Shown: positions 1 to 13,200 of the stretch, piece by piece
Position numbering within the stretch: position 1 is the stretch's first letter
How the letters are laid out: the number at the start of each line of letters is the position of its first letter
Assembly: GCF_021018805.1 (NCBI RefSeq)
Contig: NC_086258.1
Coordinates: 7,789,081 to 7,853,080 of the forward strand
Length of the DNA stretch: 64,000 bases
Origin: Prinia subflava
Lineage: Eukaryota > Chordata > Aves > Passeriformes > Cisticolidae
Reading direction: 5' to 3'
Notes under the pieces: generated by a model
Database searches by the model: none
The model's input: only the letters and a program-made list of their open reading frames with translations
Told to the model about the DNA's origin: nothing
Made by a program: the position numbers and the translations under genes

Positions 1-3000
1 AGCTGGTTCTTCTCCCCAGATGAAAGCCCCTCTTCCCAAGTTTATCCCACAAAACCTCTGGGCATCAGCAATGTTGGGATACAGGGCTGCTGCTTCACTG
101 CTTTAACATCCCAACTCACACAGCTCCTTGGGATCTGATTTATAACTATAGCAGAAAACCTTATTGGAATCAAAACTAATTTATAGACTCAGGAGGGGGA
201 AGAAAAATAAAAAACAAATTGACGTTTTCCAGATCACACACCGTCGCTGTAAATCAATTTCCATTTTGTGCCCCTGGTGCAAGCTGCTTCCAGCCTGGGT
301 GAATAAATGCCAGGAGTAATGAGTTTGGAAACAACCAGTAACAAAGAAGTGACAGCAGAAAAATCCTTCTCCTGCCAGGAAACCCCAAGTGCAGATTAAA
401 GCAATTACCAAAACCCCAGTGACGAGGCAGAGAATTTGAACAAGGAGCTGATTTTCTGTCTCTTTTTTTTTTTTTTTTTTTGTCTGTTTTACCTTCCAAG
501 CAAAGCCACAGAAGATGCTCAATCCTCTCCTGCTCAGCAAATGAGCTCACCACTGTTGGAGGGGGATGAACTGAGCAGCAATTTTGGGTGTGGGTGATGA
601 GTGTCCCAGTGATCTGAGGCTCTTGGAAAGCAGGAGGAGGGCAGGAGAGGGCTGAGCAGGGAAGGGCTGGGCACAGAAAGGAACAGCAGCTGCAAAATCC
701 ACCCCTAATGCACTCACAAACACGTCATGGGGTCAGCCAGCAAACTGCAATTTCCTGCAGGGTGTCTCTTCCCTCTGGTTGTTTCTGCCCCGTGCTGGTG
801 CAGTTTGGAGATTCCCCTCATCAAGGCTGCCTCATCTCCCTCGAGGTTTGGGGTTTTGGTGCTGGAAAATGTCATTTCACAGCCAAATCCAGCTGGAGAA
901 TGCCACAGGGGGACACTAAAAATGCAGCAGAGCCCCCTCCTCATGCAGCAGCACTGGAAATGTCACAGCAGATCTCCAACCTGAGAACCATCCCAGTGTC
1001 ACTCCTGAGCAGAAGGCCTGGCTGTCACCAAGAAGATGCTCTCAGTGCCATCTGCTCTCCTCTGCAAGCCCCAGCTCCAGGGGCACAGACAAAGCTCTCT
1101 GTTTAACAGACCTGTGCTCCTCAAGGCATCTCCTGGAGCTCGTGTTGCTCTTGCTCCAAGAGCAGATTTCTCCCTCCCTCACAGAGATTTCTGCTCACAA
1201 AGAGCTTTGGGATGAAAAGGAAGGCATGTAAAATCATCCACTTTTACTGGTGCTTTTTATTTCTTACTTTCCACTTTTACTTTTTTACCAAAGATTAAAA
1301 GCCAAGCACAAAGTCTGGCTGACAGCAACCAGCTCAGGAACCGCCAGACATCGTTTCCCCCAGAGCAAACACTGAGATAATAATTGAATAAACTCACAAG
1401 GGGGTGAAATCACAGATGAAAGCAGAGCCCAGGTGAGACTTCACACACATCCCCTCAACCCACAGCCACTTCTAGAGACACACATCCCACGTGGGGATTT
1501 TTTGGGGTTATTTCTGTCAAGTTCCCAAAGAATTTGGCAGCTGGTGAAGCTCGGCAGCCAAGGATCCCAACAGCCTCTGATAAGGAGTGATCCTCTGACC
1601 ACTGGAATCGCTTGATGTATGGGAGTAATTTGAATTTCTGTATCAGAAATGCAAATTCAGCCCCGGGGCCATTCTCCTGGATGTGGCTGCTGGCACACAC
1701 GTGCTCCAGAGGTGAGTTCTATGGAAAATGAGAGTGGAGCTAATTACTGGTCCCGGCACACTGAAGCTTTTGTTACAGCTCAGAAGGGAAAGAAACAAAA
1801 GACTGGTGTGAAAACCCACCAGGGTGACTCGTTTTTGTCTTCCACTGAGAAAAGCCTGGCTAAGACAGATCTCCTGCATTGAGGGGAGTGAAAGGCAGTG
1901 CCAGGTCCCATCTGTCCTTGTCTGGCTTGCTGTGTCCATGGAGGAGGGGATGCTGCTGGGAGGAGGTGGGTGCCAGGGCAGGACTCTCCAGAGCACCCAG
2001 GGATTCCTCACACTGCAGCTCTCTCCAGGGCTGGGTGCCCTGGGGTTTATAAAAGCCCGATGTGTGAAGAATTTGGGGAATTTGTGGCAGTGAGCCAGGA
2101 TTTTTTAAAAGAAGGTGGTGAGTTAGCACCAGCACTGCTGCCTGCTCTCTGCTCCAGCACATGCAGAGCCACCCCTGACTGCTCCACGCTCTGAAAATCA
2201 ATGTTTTTAGCAACAGAAGAAGGGTAAAACACCCAGAGCTGATGTAAAACCCCAGCAGAGGCAGCAAATGGAGCAGAGCGTGAGCATCACCTCAGGATGA
2301 GGGCAGCTGTGTTTTCCCAGAGCAGGAACTGCACCCCTGGCTCTGAATCCACCAGCTCCATCCTCCCCCCTGGCAGTGATGGGCACAGAGCACCCTGAGC
2401 TCGCCCTCCTCACTGAGCCACTCCTGGAAAAGCACCACCAGCAGCTCCAGCACCCAAACTCAGATCTGGGGGAACACAAAAAGAATAAAGTTTGTGGGTA
2501 AAAGCTCAAGAGGGGTGGCTCAGCTCCCCTGCTGCAGAGGAGTGTCCCTATTTCCCAAGAATTTCAGCTTGGCTTCAACAGTTCCATCACCAAAGCCACC
2601 ACAGCCCTGGCATGAGTGACAGCAAAATTTGGGTGTCCTGCTCACAGAGGGACCAAGGGAATGGAAACTCCACGTGGCTGCTTCACAACCCCAGCAGCTT
2701 TACACCTTCAAGGGGAAGCTGGAGAACAATGATACCAGTTCCTGGCACCGGTTTTTTTGGGTTTTTTTCTGCAGCAAAAAGCTTTTTCCAGCCTGGGAGG
2801 AAGGGAGCAGCTGGCCCCGAGCCCAGGGCAGGCACCCACACACCCCTGGCCACGTGGATGCTGCACAGCAACAGCCCCAGCTTTGGCACCAGGTTAAAGC
2901 TCTGGAAACCTTGACACGAGTGGGGAGAGCTTCAGCACAGCCCCAGGGCCAGGCAGGAATGAGGGATCCAGGGCTTTTCCATCCTGGGTGGTTCTGTGAG

Positions 3001-3513
3001 GGGCAGCGAGGGGCTGGGCTGAGCTCCTGGAGCTCCACTGGGTCTCCAGCCTGGGCAGGAACATTCCTGGGGGAGGAGGAGAGGCAGCAGCATCCCTGAA
3101 AACCCCAAACACAGGGATGGGAGGTGTTTGGTACAGCCTGTGCACTGCTGGATGGACAGACAGGCCATGGAATGGATTTATTCCCAGAAAAAAACATGGA
3201 AATCTCACCTATGGAACAGAGCATAAGGAGGAAAACCAGAATGCAAAGGGAAAGGAAGTGGAAAGGGAAAGGAAAGCATCTTTCACTGTCATGAACAGAA
3301 CAAAAGCCTCAAATCACTCAAAACAAGGCACAGGGTCCAGTCTGTGGGCAGAGTCAGGCCGAGTCTTGCTCAGGAGCTGCTGTGAAGTGACAGGAGCAGC
3401 TTGATCTGTGCTCTGCAAACCCTGGAGTGCTCCTGTGCTTCCCTCACAGGCCCAAACTGCAGCCCCTGCCCTCCTGCACCACCACCTTCTCTCAGGTCTA
3501 AATACTGATAGAA

Positions 3514-3553
3514 CATTTTTAATATAATTTTTAATATTTTTATTATTATTAAA
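3514..3553. repeat. AT-rich low-complexity stretch
   Basis: A 40-base stretch of 'tttttaatataatttttaat' type followed by a short 'tta' run. No element body is recognisable. Confidence 0.8.
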
Positions 3554-5007
3554 AGCTACAACGCTTGCTTGTTTGACTGAAGGAGAAACCCGCTCTGTGC
3601 AAAGCCTGGCAGAAGTGCAAGGGAAGCATTTTCCCCGTGATTGACAAGATAAAGCCTCCCCATGATTGACAGGACAAAAGACTTTTTGTTTTCAGTTGAT
3701 AGGCAATGCAGTAATTTTCTTTGAACGGCATCTTTTCTCCCCAAGTCCTTCTGGAAAAAGCACAAACCACAGGCTGAACCCCACATTGAGCTGTATTGAT
3801 CCCCTGCCCTGGGGAGGAGGCTGAAAGCCAATGGCTGCCACGTTTTCCATGGTCCAGAGCCTGAAGAACCCAAGAAAAATCAAATATTAGAGAGCCAGTG
3901 CCACTGCTGTAAGAGCCACAATCCCTGTGCAAACAGGAACATCTCAGCCCATCACCCTCTGGGTGAGGAGAGCCTTCCCTGAGAGCAAATCCTACCCATC
4001 CCTGCCTGTTCTCCTCTTTTTCCTCCCCTCATCAGCTTCTCCTGTCCAGCAGAAACAAAACAAAAATCACATCAAGCGTGTTATGGTGACAGATTCATGT
4101 TGGGAGATCCCAGCACATCCCACAGACTCCAGAAACCCCAACCCTGCAAACCCCTGAGGCCCTGTGGAGCAAGAAACTCACCCCAAGGTTTAGATTTGCC
4201 CTCAGGAATGACCTTTACTGCTGTGACACCAAAGGATTGTTAAAAAGTGGGTGTCACCCCCTCCCTGTGCCCTTCAGGGCTGATAAAACGTGGGTGTCAC
4301 CTCGTTTATGTCACCTTCTCTGGTGTCCCAGTGGAACCTGCTGGCTGAATTATTCATTTTGGGGGATGCTATGGCAGCCCCAGAGTGGGACACGAGCAAG
4401 GTTTGCTCCTGCAGTGTCTCTGTCCAGTTCCCAGCTCTCAGAATAAAAAAACTCACCAGATTAAATATCATTTTAAATTAAGACAAAACACACTGTGTGA
4501 AAAAAAATCCCAAATAATTTGCTTTTTAAACTATGAGCTGAATTTCAGCCAGAATTAGGCGGCTTTTTAAATTAAGGGTTTGTCTGGAGAATTAAATAAG
4601 GTGAGAAATCCCCTTGGCCTGCTGTAACCCCAGTAGGGAAATGCTTTGTGAATCAAGAGGAACAGATCCTGGCACAGCTGGTGCACACATCCACGGGTTC
4701 TGTCAGTATTTAGGAATAACACACGATGTCATTCACCCCACAGAAACCCCACCACATTCACCTGGAGGGATAAATCTGAATGAGAACGAGGCACAAACAA
4801 CCCCAAACTCTCAGAAACCAAACCCCACCAGCACAACAAACAAAAACGTGCAGGTTCATCACCAAAATCACACCAGTAAAATCTCATTTTCCTGAATCAC
4901 CAGCCAGCCTGACCCTGCCAAGCAGCAGAAAAGAGCAGCAACAACCCCAGCGAGGCAGAGGCAGGAGCTGCTCCACCAGCTCTCTGTGCTCTGCAGCCTT
5001 CTCCTGA

Positions 5008-5033
5008 AAAATAATAATAATAATGATGATAAT
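5008..5033. repeat. (AAT)n / (GAT)n microsatellite
   Basis: Four to five 'ata' triplets pass into two 'gat' triplets. It is short and imperfect. Confidence 0.85.
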
Positions 5034-5983
5034 CCATAAGCAAAGGAACAGAAACATTGTGCTTTGCCTGTGAATAATGACTTGGGACAGGGGGAAGAGA
5101 GACACCCGTGCCTGGTTAATGACACAGCTCGCATCTGCGTCCCTCCCCGAGAAGTTCATGCATATTTCAAAAGGCCAGGAGCTCCATTACTCCTTACTTC
5201 TCATAATATCACAAGATTAGAGTCCATCAGGGAGAAAAAGGCAAAGAAAGCATCGCAGAGAGGGGGAAATGTCACTCTGATTGACTCCCTGTCGCTGTGA
5301 AGGGGTTTCTGTGCCCGCTGGGATGGGATGTGTGCCTTGGGCTGGGTGAGGAGAGGGGATCTGGGGCAGGCAGGGGGCTCAGGCTCTCTGTGGGGCCAGC
5401 AGGGATTGCTCTCAGTTCTGTTCCCCCTGCAGAATCACCCTGGAGAACCATTAACTATGAACCACAGCTCCCTCCAACAGAGAGGAGAAGCCACCCCAGC
5501 TCGTCCTGCTGGTGTGGGTCTGCCCTGGCAGCAGGGATGGTGGGTTTGTTTTTTTCCTTTTTGTTTTTGCTGACAACCAAATTCTTTGAGCAGTTTTGCC
5601 CTTTTTTTTTTTTTTTTAAGAGCAAAGGGGTGGGGAAAAAATTGAATTTTCAGTTAATCTGTGACTCAGAAGGGCAGGAACTGAGTTTCAGCAAGTTCCC
5701 CTGAGAGGGCAGGGCTGTGATGGCTTTGAGCTCATCATCACCCTCCAGGAGAGCTCAACTTCCCTCCCTGACCCTGAGCCCAGAGCCAGCCAGGGCCAGC
5801 ACAAATCCCACACTCAGATTTGATCCCACCAGGAGCATTTTATCCCACTCCAGGTCAGCTCCCAGGGATGGAGCAGCCTCCTGGAGATGTCACAGAGCAG
5901 GACAGGCCTCCAGGATTTCTCTGGATCCTTGGAGGTGGCTGTGGGGCAGGAGGGACCCGCTGGGAATGCAAAACCAGCAGTGC

Positions 5984-6349
5984 AAAAAATCCTTCCCCAG
6001 CAGCACCACAGACTGCCCACCTCAGCTCCTGACACTATTTGATACAGAATTCACTGTATTATTTTCTTCTTGCCCATACAGTCATTTTTACTTGTGTAAA
6101 AACTCAGGCATTCATTTCTGTTTGCACAATTAAAAATATGGAGGGAGAAATATGAAATTACTCAAAATCCTTCCCGAGCAGCAGCAGCACCACAGACTGC
6201 CCACCTCAGCTCCTGACACTATTTTATACAAAATTCACTGCATTATTTTCTTCCTGCCCACACTGTCACCATCCACTCGTGTAAAAAAACCTGATAATCA
6301 CTCTGTTTGCACAATTTAAAATATGTGGGGGAAAAATATGAAATTACTG
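5984..6349. repeat. Local tandem duplication, two copies of about 180 bp
   Basis: Copy 1 (5984-6162) and copy 2 (6163-6349) share 'cagactgcccacctcagctc', 'ctgacactatttgatacaga' (with small differences), 'attattttcttc', 'gtttgcacaatt' and 'atatgaaattact' in the same order. Copy 2 carries an extra AGC triplet. Differences are scattered, so the duplication is old. No function is apparent. Confidence 0.9.
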
Positions 6350-6796
6350 AAATGCCCCACAGGTTACCAACCCAGCCAAAGCCTCAAGATTTGCATCTAA
6401 TGAGAAATTAGTGAAGGAAAAGCCCTGATCCTGCTGCCCTGGCTCCATCCTCCCCTCTGCAAACCACCAGCTCCTGCCCAAGTTTTCCCCCCTCATCTCT
6501 CCCCAGCCCTCAGCTCCATATCCTTGATTACCAACTCATTTGTGCAGGAACCAAAAAAACAAAAAACTTCACAGCACAGTGACTAAAACATTAAAGCAAT
6601 AAAGATCTGGGTGTTTATATAAATCATCACATAAATATTTTGGCTGTAAATTGAATTGATTTTTCCCCCCCTTGCTTAGGCAATATTGATGGGGTGATGG
6701 TTTTGTGCATTACAGGAATACTTTTTTTTCCTCTCACAAGGAAATGGATGAAGAAAGCCACACGAGGAATAGAGTTCTTCCAAAGGCTGAAAGAGG

Positions 6797-6902
6797 GAAT
6801 CCTGGAATGATTTGGGTTGGAAGGGATCTAAAAGCCCATCTCATTCCAATCCCCTGGGCAGGGACAGTTTCTGCTATTCCAGGTTGCTCCAAGGCCACTT
6901 CT
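6797..6902 (-). mobile_element. CR1 LINE fragment
   Basis: This minus-strand CR1 3' end of about 105 bp contains 'tggaatgatttgggttggaa', 'gggatctaaaagcccatctc' and 'ttccaggttgctccaaggcc'. It is decayed and in VAV2 intron 2. Confidence 0.85.
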
Positions 6903-9900
6903 CAGGGCTCAGGTGACACAAAGGACTCACAGATAACCAGTTCCAAAGTCATCCACCACAGTTTGTGCTGCAAATCTTGTGCATAAGCCTAATTTTTGGG
7001 GGATTTCTGCTGGATGGGTGGACTAAAAAGACAAAGCTTGAGGACAGTTTGAGGCTCGTGATGCTGAAACCCAGGAAAATCAATGGCACTGTCCTGCAGG
7101 TTGGGGAGATCCTCCATGGAGCTTCATCCTTCCACGAGGTGACAAGGACAGCACTGCCAAGGAGTTCACCACACCCAAATTCAGACCAAAAAACGGAATT
7201 AAAGCAAAGCACAACCCCAGCTGCAGAGGGGCAATCCCATCCCCAGCGCTCCCATCCCACAGGGATGCCCAGACATCAAATTTCCCCGCGTCAGCTCTTT
7301 CATAACCAGGGAACAGCCAGCTGGAGCAGGAGGGGGACAAAAAAAAATTGCCTCTCCATTGATTTTAGAGCTGTTCAAAGAACTTAGTGCCCCACACTCG
7401 TGCAGCATGTGCAGCTCTTTTCTCTCCGCCACGCTCCAGCACCTCCTGTGTCTGCAGGGGCCAGGGTCCCACTGCTGCTGATGGGGATTTAACCCTCTCC
7501 TGCTAATATTTTACTCATGGCATGGGGTCACGTTTCCCTTTCCCTCTTGAAAGGCATCTCCAGCTCATTGGCAGAGGGGAAATTAAGGGGGGGATCGTGG
7601 GGAGGTGTGAGGCCGGGCCGTGAGGATGGCGCGGCGCGCGGGATTATTTCCCGACAATGAAATTAATTGGTGTCATCAGAGAGCTGGCATTAAAAAACAT
7701 GGGGGATTATTGCCTCCTCATACATAAAACATGCCACGGTGGTGTTTTATTTGGTTATTTCCTGTGCATTGAGGCTCCCCCCTGCACAGGGGGGTTGGAG
7801 GAGATGAGGGTGGGATGGTGATTCGCAGCCAGGAATTGGGGCTGAGGATTGAGGCAGAATTAACCAGGGTGGTTTTTGGGGGAAGTGGCTTCCTTTGGTC
7901 ACCTGGGATGCAGGGATTTGCCTGCTGCAGGCACTTCTAGGGAGTAAATCCTTCTCAGTACTGGCACAACTCATGTTCAGCTGAACCCTCCTCAATCCTC
8001 CAAATTTCAGGTTTCCATCTCCCTGGGCTCTCCCGTCCCGCCTTGGTGACCCACAGAAACCACACAAAGAGAGCAGAGGATTTTGAGCCTAAAAGTGGAA
8101 GATTTTGGCCCTGGCTACACTGTCTTTCCCCTCAATATTCAAAAATTCCTGAATTTTTTTTGTAAACTCCACTCACCTGAGAGAGGCAGATGAGGTGGGA
8201 TCATCTGAGCAAAGCAGAGTGAATACACAGTGATAAAAAAAAAATAAAAACAATTAATCCCAAGCCTTGAGAAGGCATGTGTGAATGTGTTTTGTTCTGG
8301 GAGAAAAAGAATAAATAGTAGCCTTAAGTCAGGATAATATTTATCCACATGCTTCTCTTTGAAGTTGAGCCCTTGTTGACTTCACGTGGTGTGTGCACAC
8401 ACTAAGTCTCCTCCAGAAGAGGCTTTTCTGAAAGCCCAGCCTTGAGCAAGGAGAAGAAAGGAAACTCTTCAAAACCAGGTACTAATGGAGAAAAATAAAC
8501 CTCATCACCAGGGGAATTACCACTGTCCCTCGCAGATCCAGAAGGGGATTTAAACAGCTTCATCCCTGCACCTTCTGCAGATCCGTGCAGCAGCCTCTGA
8601 GCTCACAGGACTGAATTGTGTGGCAGGAAAAGCAAACTGAGAAGGGCAGCCCAGTTAATCTCCAAGATAAATCCCCATTCTCTTGGCTGCTGCCACAAAG
8701 AGGAATTTCTCTGTCCTGCCTTTTCTCCTGCCATCACTTGGATGCATTTCCACGCCTGGCAGGAATACCTGGGGAGCTCGAGGGACAGTGACAGGCAGGA
8801 GCAGGGACAGTGACAGGCAGGGACGTGCTGGGCTGGGGCAGCACCACATCCAAAGCCCTGCAGGAAACTTCTCCCCAGTCCCACAGAGCAGGGAGTTTGT
8901 CCCTTGTCTCCAGTTTATTTCTGTTTTCTGAAGCAGCTCCGTGCATTTCCCTTTCATCTTTCCCCAAGCAGTGATGGGGGGCAGTTTCTGCCCCAGCCTT
9001 GGCACCCCAAATCCAAATTTCAGCATCCAACTACACCTTTGTGCACATTTCACATATTTCAGCCCAGCTTTGCTCAGCACATACCAAGGGGCAGGAAATC
9101 AAACAGCCCTGCCTTCCCCAAACAGAAGCACCACAAGGACCAGAGCCATCATTCAGCTCCTTCCTTTCCCCCTCAAATGCTTTTTTTTATCCCGTAAGAA
9201 ATTCCAAGATAATCACACATCACAGATAATCATCAGTATCCAAAACCCTCTTTCACTTCACCCTCTGCAAACAACTGGAAGGGGAAAGTTTCCCTCTCCA
9301 TATCTTGCATTTCTTAACTATTTCCATGGGTCCTCTAGCTGCTTTCCTAATCCTAAAGCAGAATTCTAAATTCCAGCCTGGCACCCTTAACGAACACAAC
9401 TGGGCAATGTCTTATCTGACCTTCCTTCACTTTATATATATTTATAGTCATGCTTCATTTTTCCTTAAGTGTGCCCTTGTTACCTCATTTACTCATTTAT
9501 GTTTCAGAGGAGAACAGGGTGAAAAATGGATTTAATGGACCTAGAAATAGAGTGGGGGAAAGCCACAATAATCTAAAGATCTGCTTGTTCTCCAGACAGC
9601 TCCCACCACCAGGAACGTGCTGCCGTTCATCTGCATCGATTCTTCCCCCTTCACAAACCTTTCTGTGGCCAGGCAGAGCTGGAAAAGCATCTGGGGAAGG
9701 TGAAGTGACTGAAGTCAAACAGGTTTTGGGCCATTTTACACCTGTTTAGACATTTTAGAAGTGTCTGCTGAGACTCCGCAGAATGAACAGCTCCCAGCAC
9801 AGAACTCTGCTTCCAAAAAGCTTTCCCCAGCATCACCTGCCAGCCCAAGGGGCTGCATCCCATTTTAGCTGCTCCCACGTTTCCCAGCACTGCCCTTTCC

Positions 9901-10164
9901 CTGCATTTTGCAGGTCCCTGGCACTGTGAAAACACAAATCCCAAAGCTGAGCATCCCTGGCCACATCCCTGCCCAGGCCAGCCTCTCCTTCCCTCCCCCC
10001 AGGGCTCGTGCTCTGAACCTTCCCTGGATTTTTCAGCTCTCCCCTGCTCCAGGTGAGGAGCCAGGAGCTGCCAGAGCAGGGGGATGAGGTGGTGAAGGGT
10101 CAGGCTGTGCTGCTGCTCTGAAGGATAAGTGCTCTTCTGTGAGCCATTGAGGGAGGAGAGGCGC

Positions 10165-10250
10165 AATAAAATCACAGACCCATGGAATCCCTGAGCTTGG
10201 AAAGACCTCCAAGATCATCACCCAGTCCAGCCATTAACTCAGCACTGAAA
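10165..10250 (-). mobile_element. CR1 LINE fragment
   Basis: A short minus-strand CR1 tip contains 'aatcacagacccatggaatc', 'cttggaaagacctccaagat' and 'catcacccagtccagccatt'. Confidence 0.8.
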
Positions 10251-13200
10251 GAATAAGGCAGGGGTGTGCCCAGTGCTGCTGCAAGGGACACTGAAACCCC
10301 CCTGATGTCCCCAAACCAGCTGGGGACAGGGGAGGGGTGCCCCCAGCACGTCCCCAGGCCCCCCAAAGTGAGGGGCACAGAGGAGATGGATGTCCTCACA
10401 CCACAGCTGTCCCCTCCCCTGGCCACCAGCCCCTGTCCCACACAGAGCAGAGTCTTGGGGATGAGTCTGGGCTCCCTGGCAGATCCAGAAAAATCTACTG
10501 GGATCCATCCAAAAGCCTCTGGAGCCCACAGTCCACCCCTCGAGGAGGGTTCCTGCGGGGCTGCATCCTAAAGGAGGAGATTTCACAGCAGCCAAACCCG
10601 CAGTGCCTCAGGCCAGCCCAGCCCTTTGTGCACACAGAGGGAAAAAACCTCCTCTCCATCCCATCCCTGCTCCCCTCTGCAGCTCCCAGCCTGCAAACTG
10701 AGGGGTGAGGGGGGTCAGACAGGAGCAATCTGTAATTTCCCTGCACAGCTCTGCTCCATGGATCCACCACAAGGGCTCTGGAATCAGGACCCGGTCCAAA
10801 ACTGCCCAGTCTCCAACATTATGAACAAAAACTCCTCCCTGGCGTTTTCTTTAAGCCTCAGTCCTGCAAACCTTGCAATTACTCATTAACTGAGTTTTCA
10901 GAGTCACTTTTCAAGTTTTTGTGCCCTTGGAAATGCAGAAAAAGCCTGAAGTGTTGCACAAGTGCTCCTTTCTCACTCGAAAAAAACAAAACTAACAAAA
11001 CCTCCAGAAACGGCCTTGCAGTAATGCTGGTTTTAAAATAATTCACTTTTAAAGTACCTAAACCACAGCCCCTGAGTTCTCTGCAAGCCCATGCTCCAAC
11101 CTGGGAGCAGGAGGTCCAGAAGAAGCCCTTTCCTTAAGGGACAACCATGGTGAGCAGGCAAAGGACAAAAAAAAAATCACAAAAATCCCTGCTCTCTGCA
11201 GGGCTCAGGGCTGGACATCCCCAAAATCCTCATCCCCCACAACTCCCCTGCAAACCCCTTTTCCTGAGCTTCTTCTCAAGCTTTGCACCCACAGCTGTCC
11301 CAGTTTACCCCCTCCAAAAAAAATCACATTTGGCAGCTGCCCAGGAGAAACAGCCCTGTGAAAACACAGCCCAGCAGGATGCCAGCAAACAAGTGTTAAC
11401 CCCTTTCCCTCCCCCAGATCCCTCCTTTTCTTTTCCCTTTCCCGTCTCCCCTTGGCTTTGAGGGTCCCCAGTGGAGCAACCAGCACGTCCCAGTCTGGGG
11501 AAGTTGTGATCCCAGGACGGGCTCGACATTTCATGGGTGCACAAATGGAATTTGCCAAGAGGCATTTTAAGAGTCGGTGCTTCACACTCCAGTAATTAGA
11601 ACAGTATTATGAAGGGAAAAAAAAGAGAAAAAAAATAGGGGGAGGGGGAGGGCAGGCAGCAGAGCTCCCACAGGGACTTGGCTGGGGGAGGAAAGGGGCT
11701 GAGCAAACACCCAGAGTCAAGAGAGGCCCCAAGGCAAGAGTCCTCCACAGGACCCCTGCAGGCTGGACTTCAACCAAAGCCTTCTCCACTTCCCAGCTCT
11801 CCATTTTTCCGTGTGGGAGTGTTTTTAAATGAAATTTCTGATTTGGAGATCAAATGTGGGGCTGAGGAGTGAGACCCGGCTGCCTTCAGTACCTCGTCAG
11901 GGTCAGTGTGGGTTTTCTGTTTCCAGGCAAGCAAATTCAATTCAAGGTCCTGCTCCAGACACTCCCAATGAGTAATAAATCTCTATTGTTTCATGAAGAA
12001 TAAATATCTATTCTTTTAATGAAGAAACAGACATTGAAGTCTAATCCCACTGAGCACTCAGCCCCAAAAATCAGATTCTCACAGAGGAGCTGTCATCCAC
12101 ATCTACAAAAATCAGAACACCCCAAACTGTTGCATCATCTAAACACACATCAAATCATCTCCACTATGACAGGATGGAACACCCCAGCTGAGAAAAGGAA
12201 ACAGAACCAGGCAAACCCAGGTGCTGGTGGATCCATCCCTGCCACCTCCCTGGCCACTGGAGCATCCTCTCCAGGGAACTGGGGGGCTCTGTTTGCTCCC
12301 CAGCATCCCACACTGGAGTTCCCAGTGCAGAGCCCACACAGCCAGCTTCACTGGGGGATTTCCAGAGGCCAGAAAATCCATTTTTAAATAAAAACCTCCT
12401 TTGCTGTGCCTTGTGTGAGGCCAGCCTGGGAGCAGGGCTGGTGTGTGGGGTGCAGGACACTGCACAATGGTTACTCAGAGCTGCTGAAAGTGGGACTCAG
12501 TCAGCTCCACTCACATCTGCAGCGAGCTGTGATCTCAGCCCCGCTGCTGGAGCACAGAGGTCCCTTTGATAAATCTCTCTGTACAGGGACTGCAGCACTA
12601 TTTCCGCATGAAAGAAATATATTCCATTTTTTCTCAGTAATCTTTGCAGGGCACTGGCTCGGAAGAGCGAGTTTCTCTCTCCCTGCTGCACTCCATCAGG
12701 CTCAGGTACGGGCAGGGAGCTCTGTCTCACACCCTGCCTCTCCAAGCACTTATTTCAGCCAGTCCCCCTGCACAATCTCCAGTTGTTTGGTCTTTGATGT
12801 GTGCCCTGAGCAGAGTTTGTCCCTGAGATCACGCTCAAAACCTTCCCACTTTTGTTCTGTCTGAACTCTGTGTAAAGGGAAGAAAATTTCCTCTTTTTAA
12901 ATTTTTTTTTTCTTGAGGAAACTCCACAAATCTCCACTTTCGCACCCCTTCTCTGCAGAGATGTGCACATTTTAAATCAGATGCACAAAATCCAGAGGGT
13001 TCACCTGCCCAGGAGCCTGTGTGGGGGTGACATCCACCAAATCTCCACCAAATCTCCAGGGAATGCACAGCACCAGCAGCTCTGGAGCTGTGTCCCTGCT
13101 CCCATCAGATGTGGGACAGCAGCAGCTCAGGGCACAGCACTGCCACTGCCACTGCCTGGCATCCAAATGATGCCCAAAAAATGAAGTTTTGCCCCAGGAT

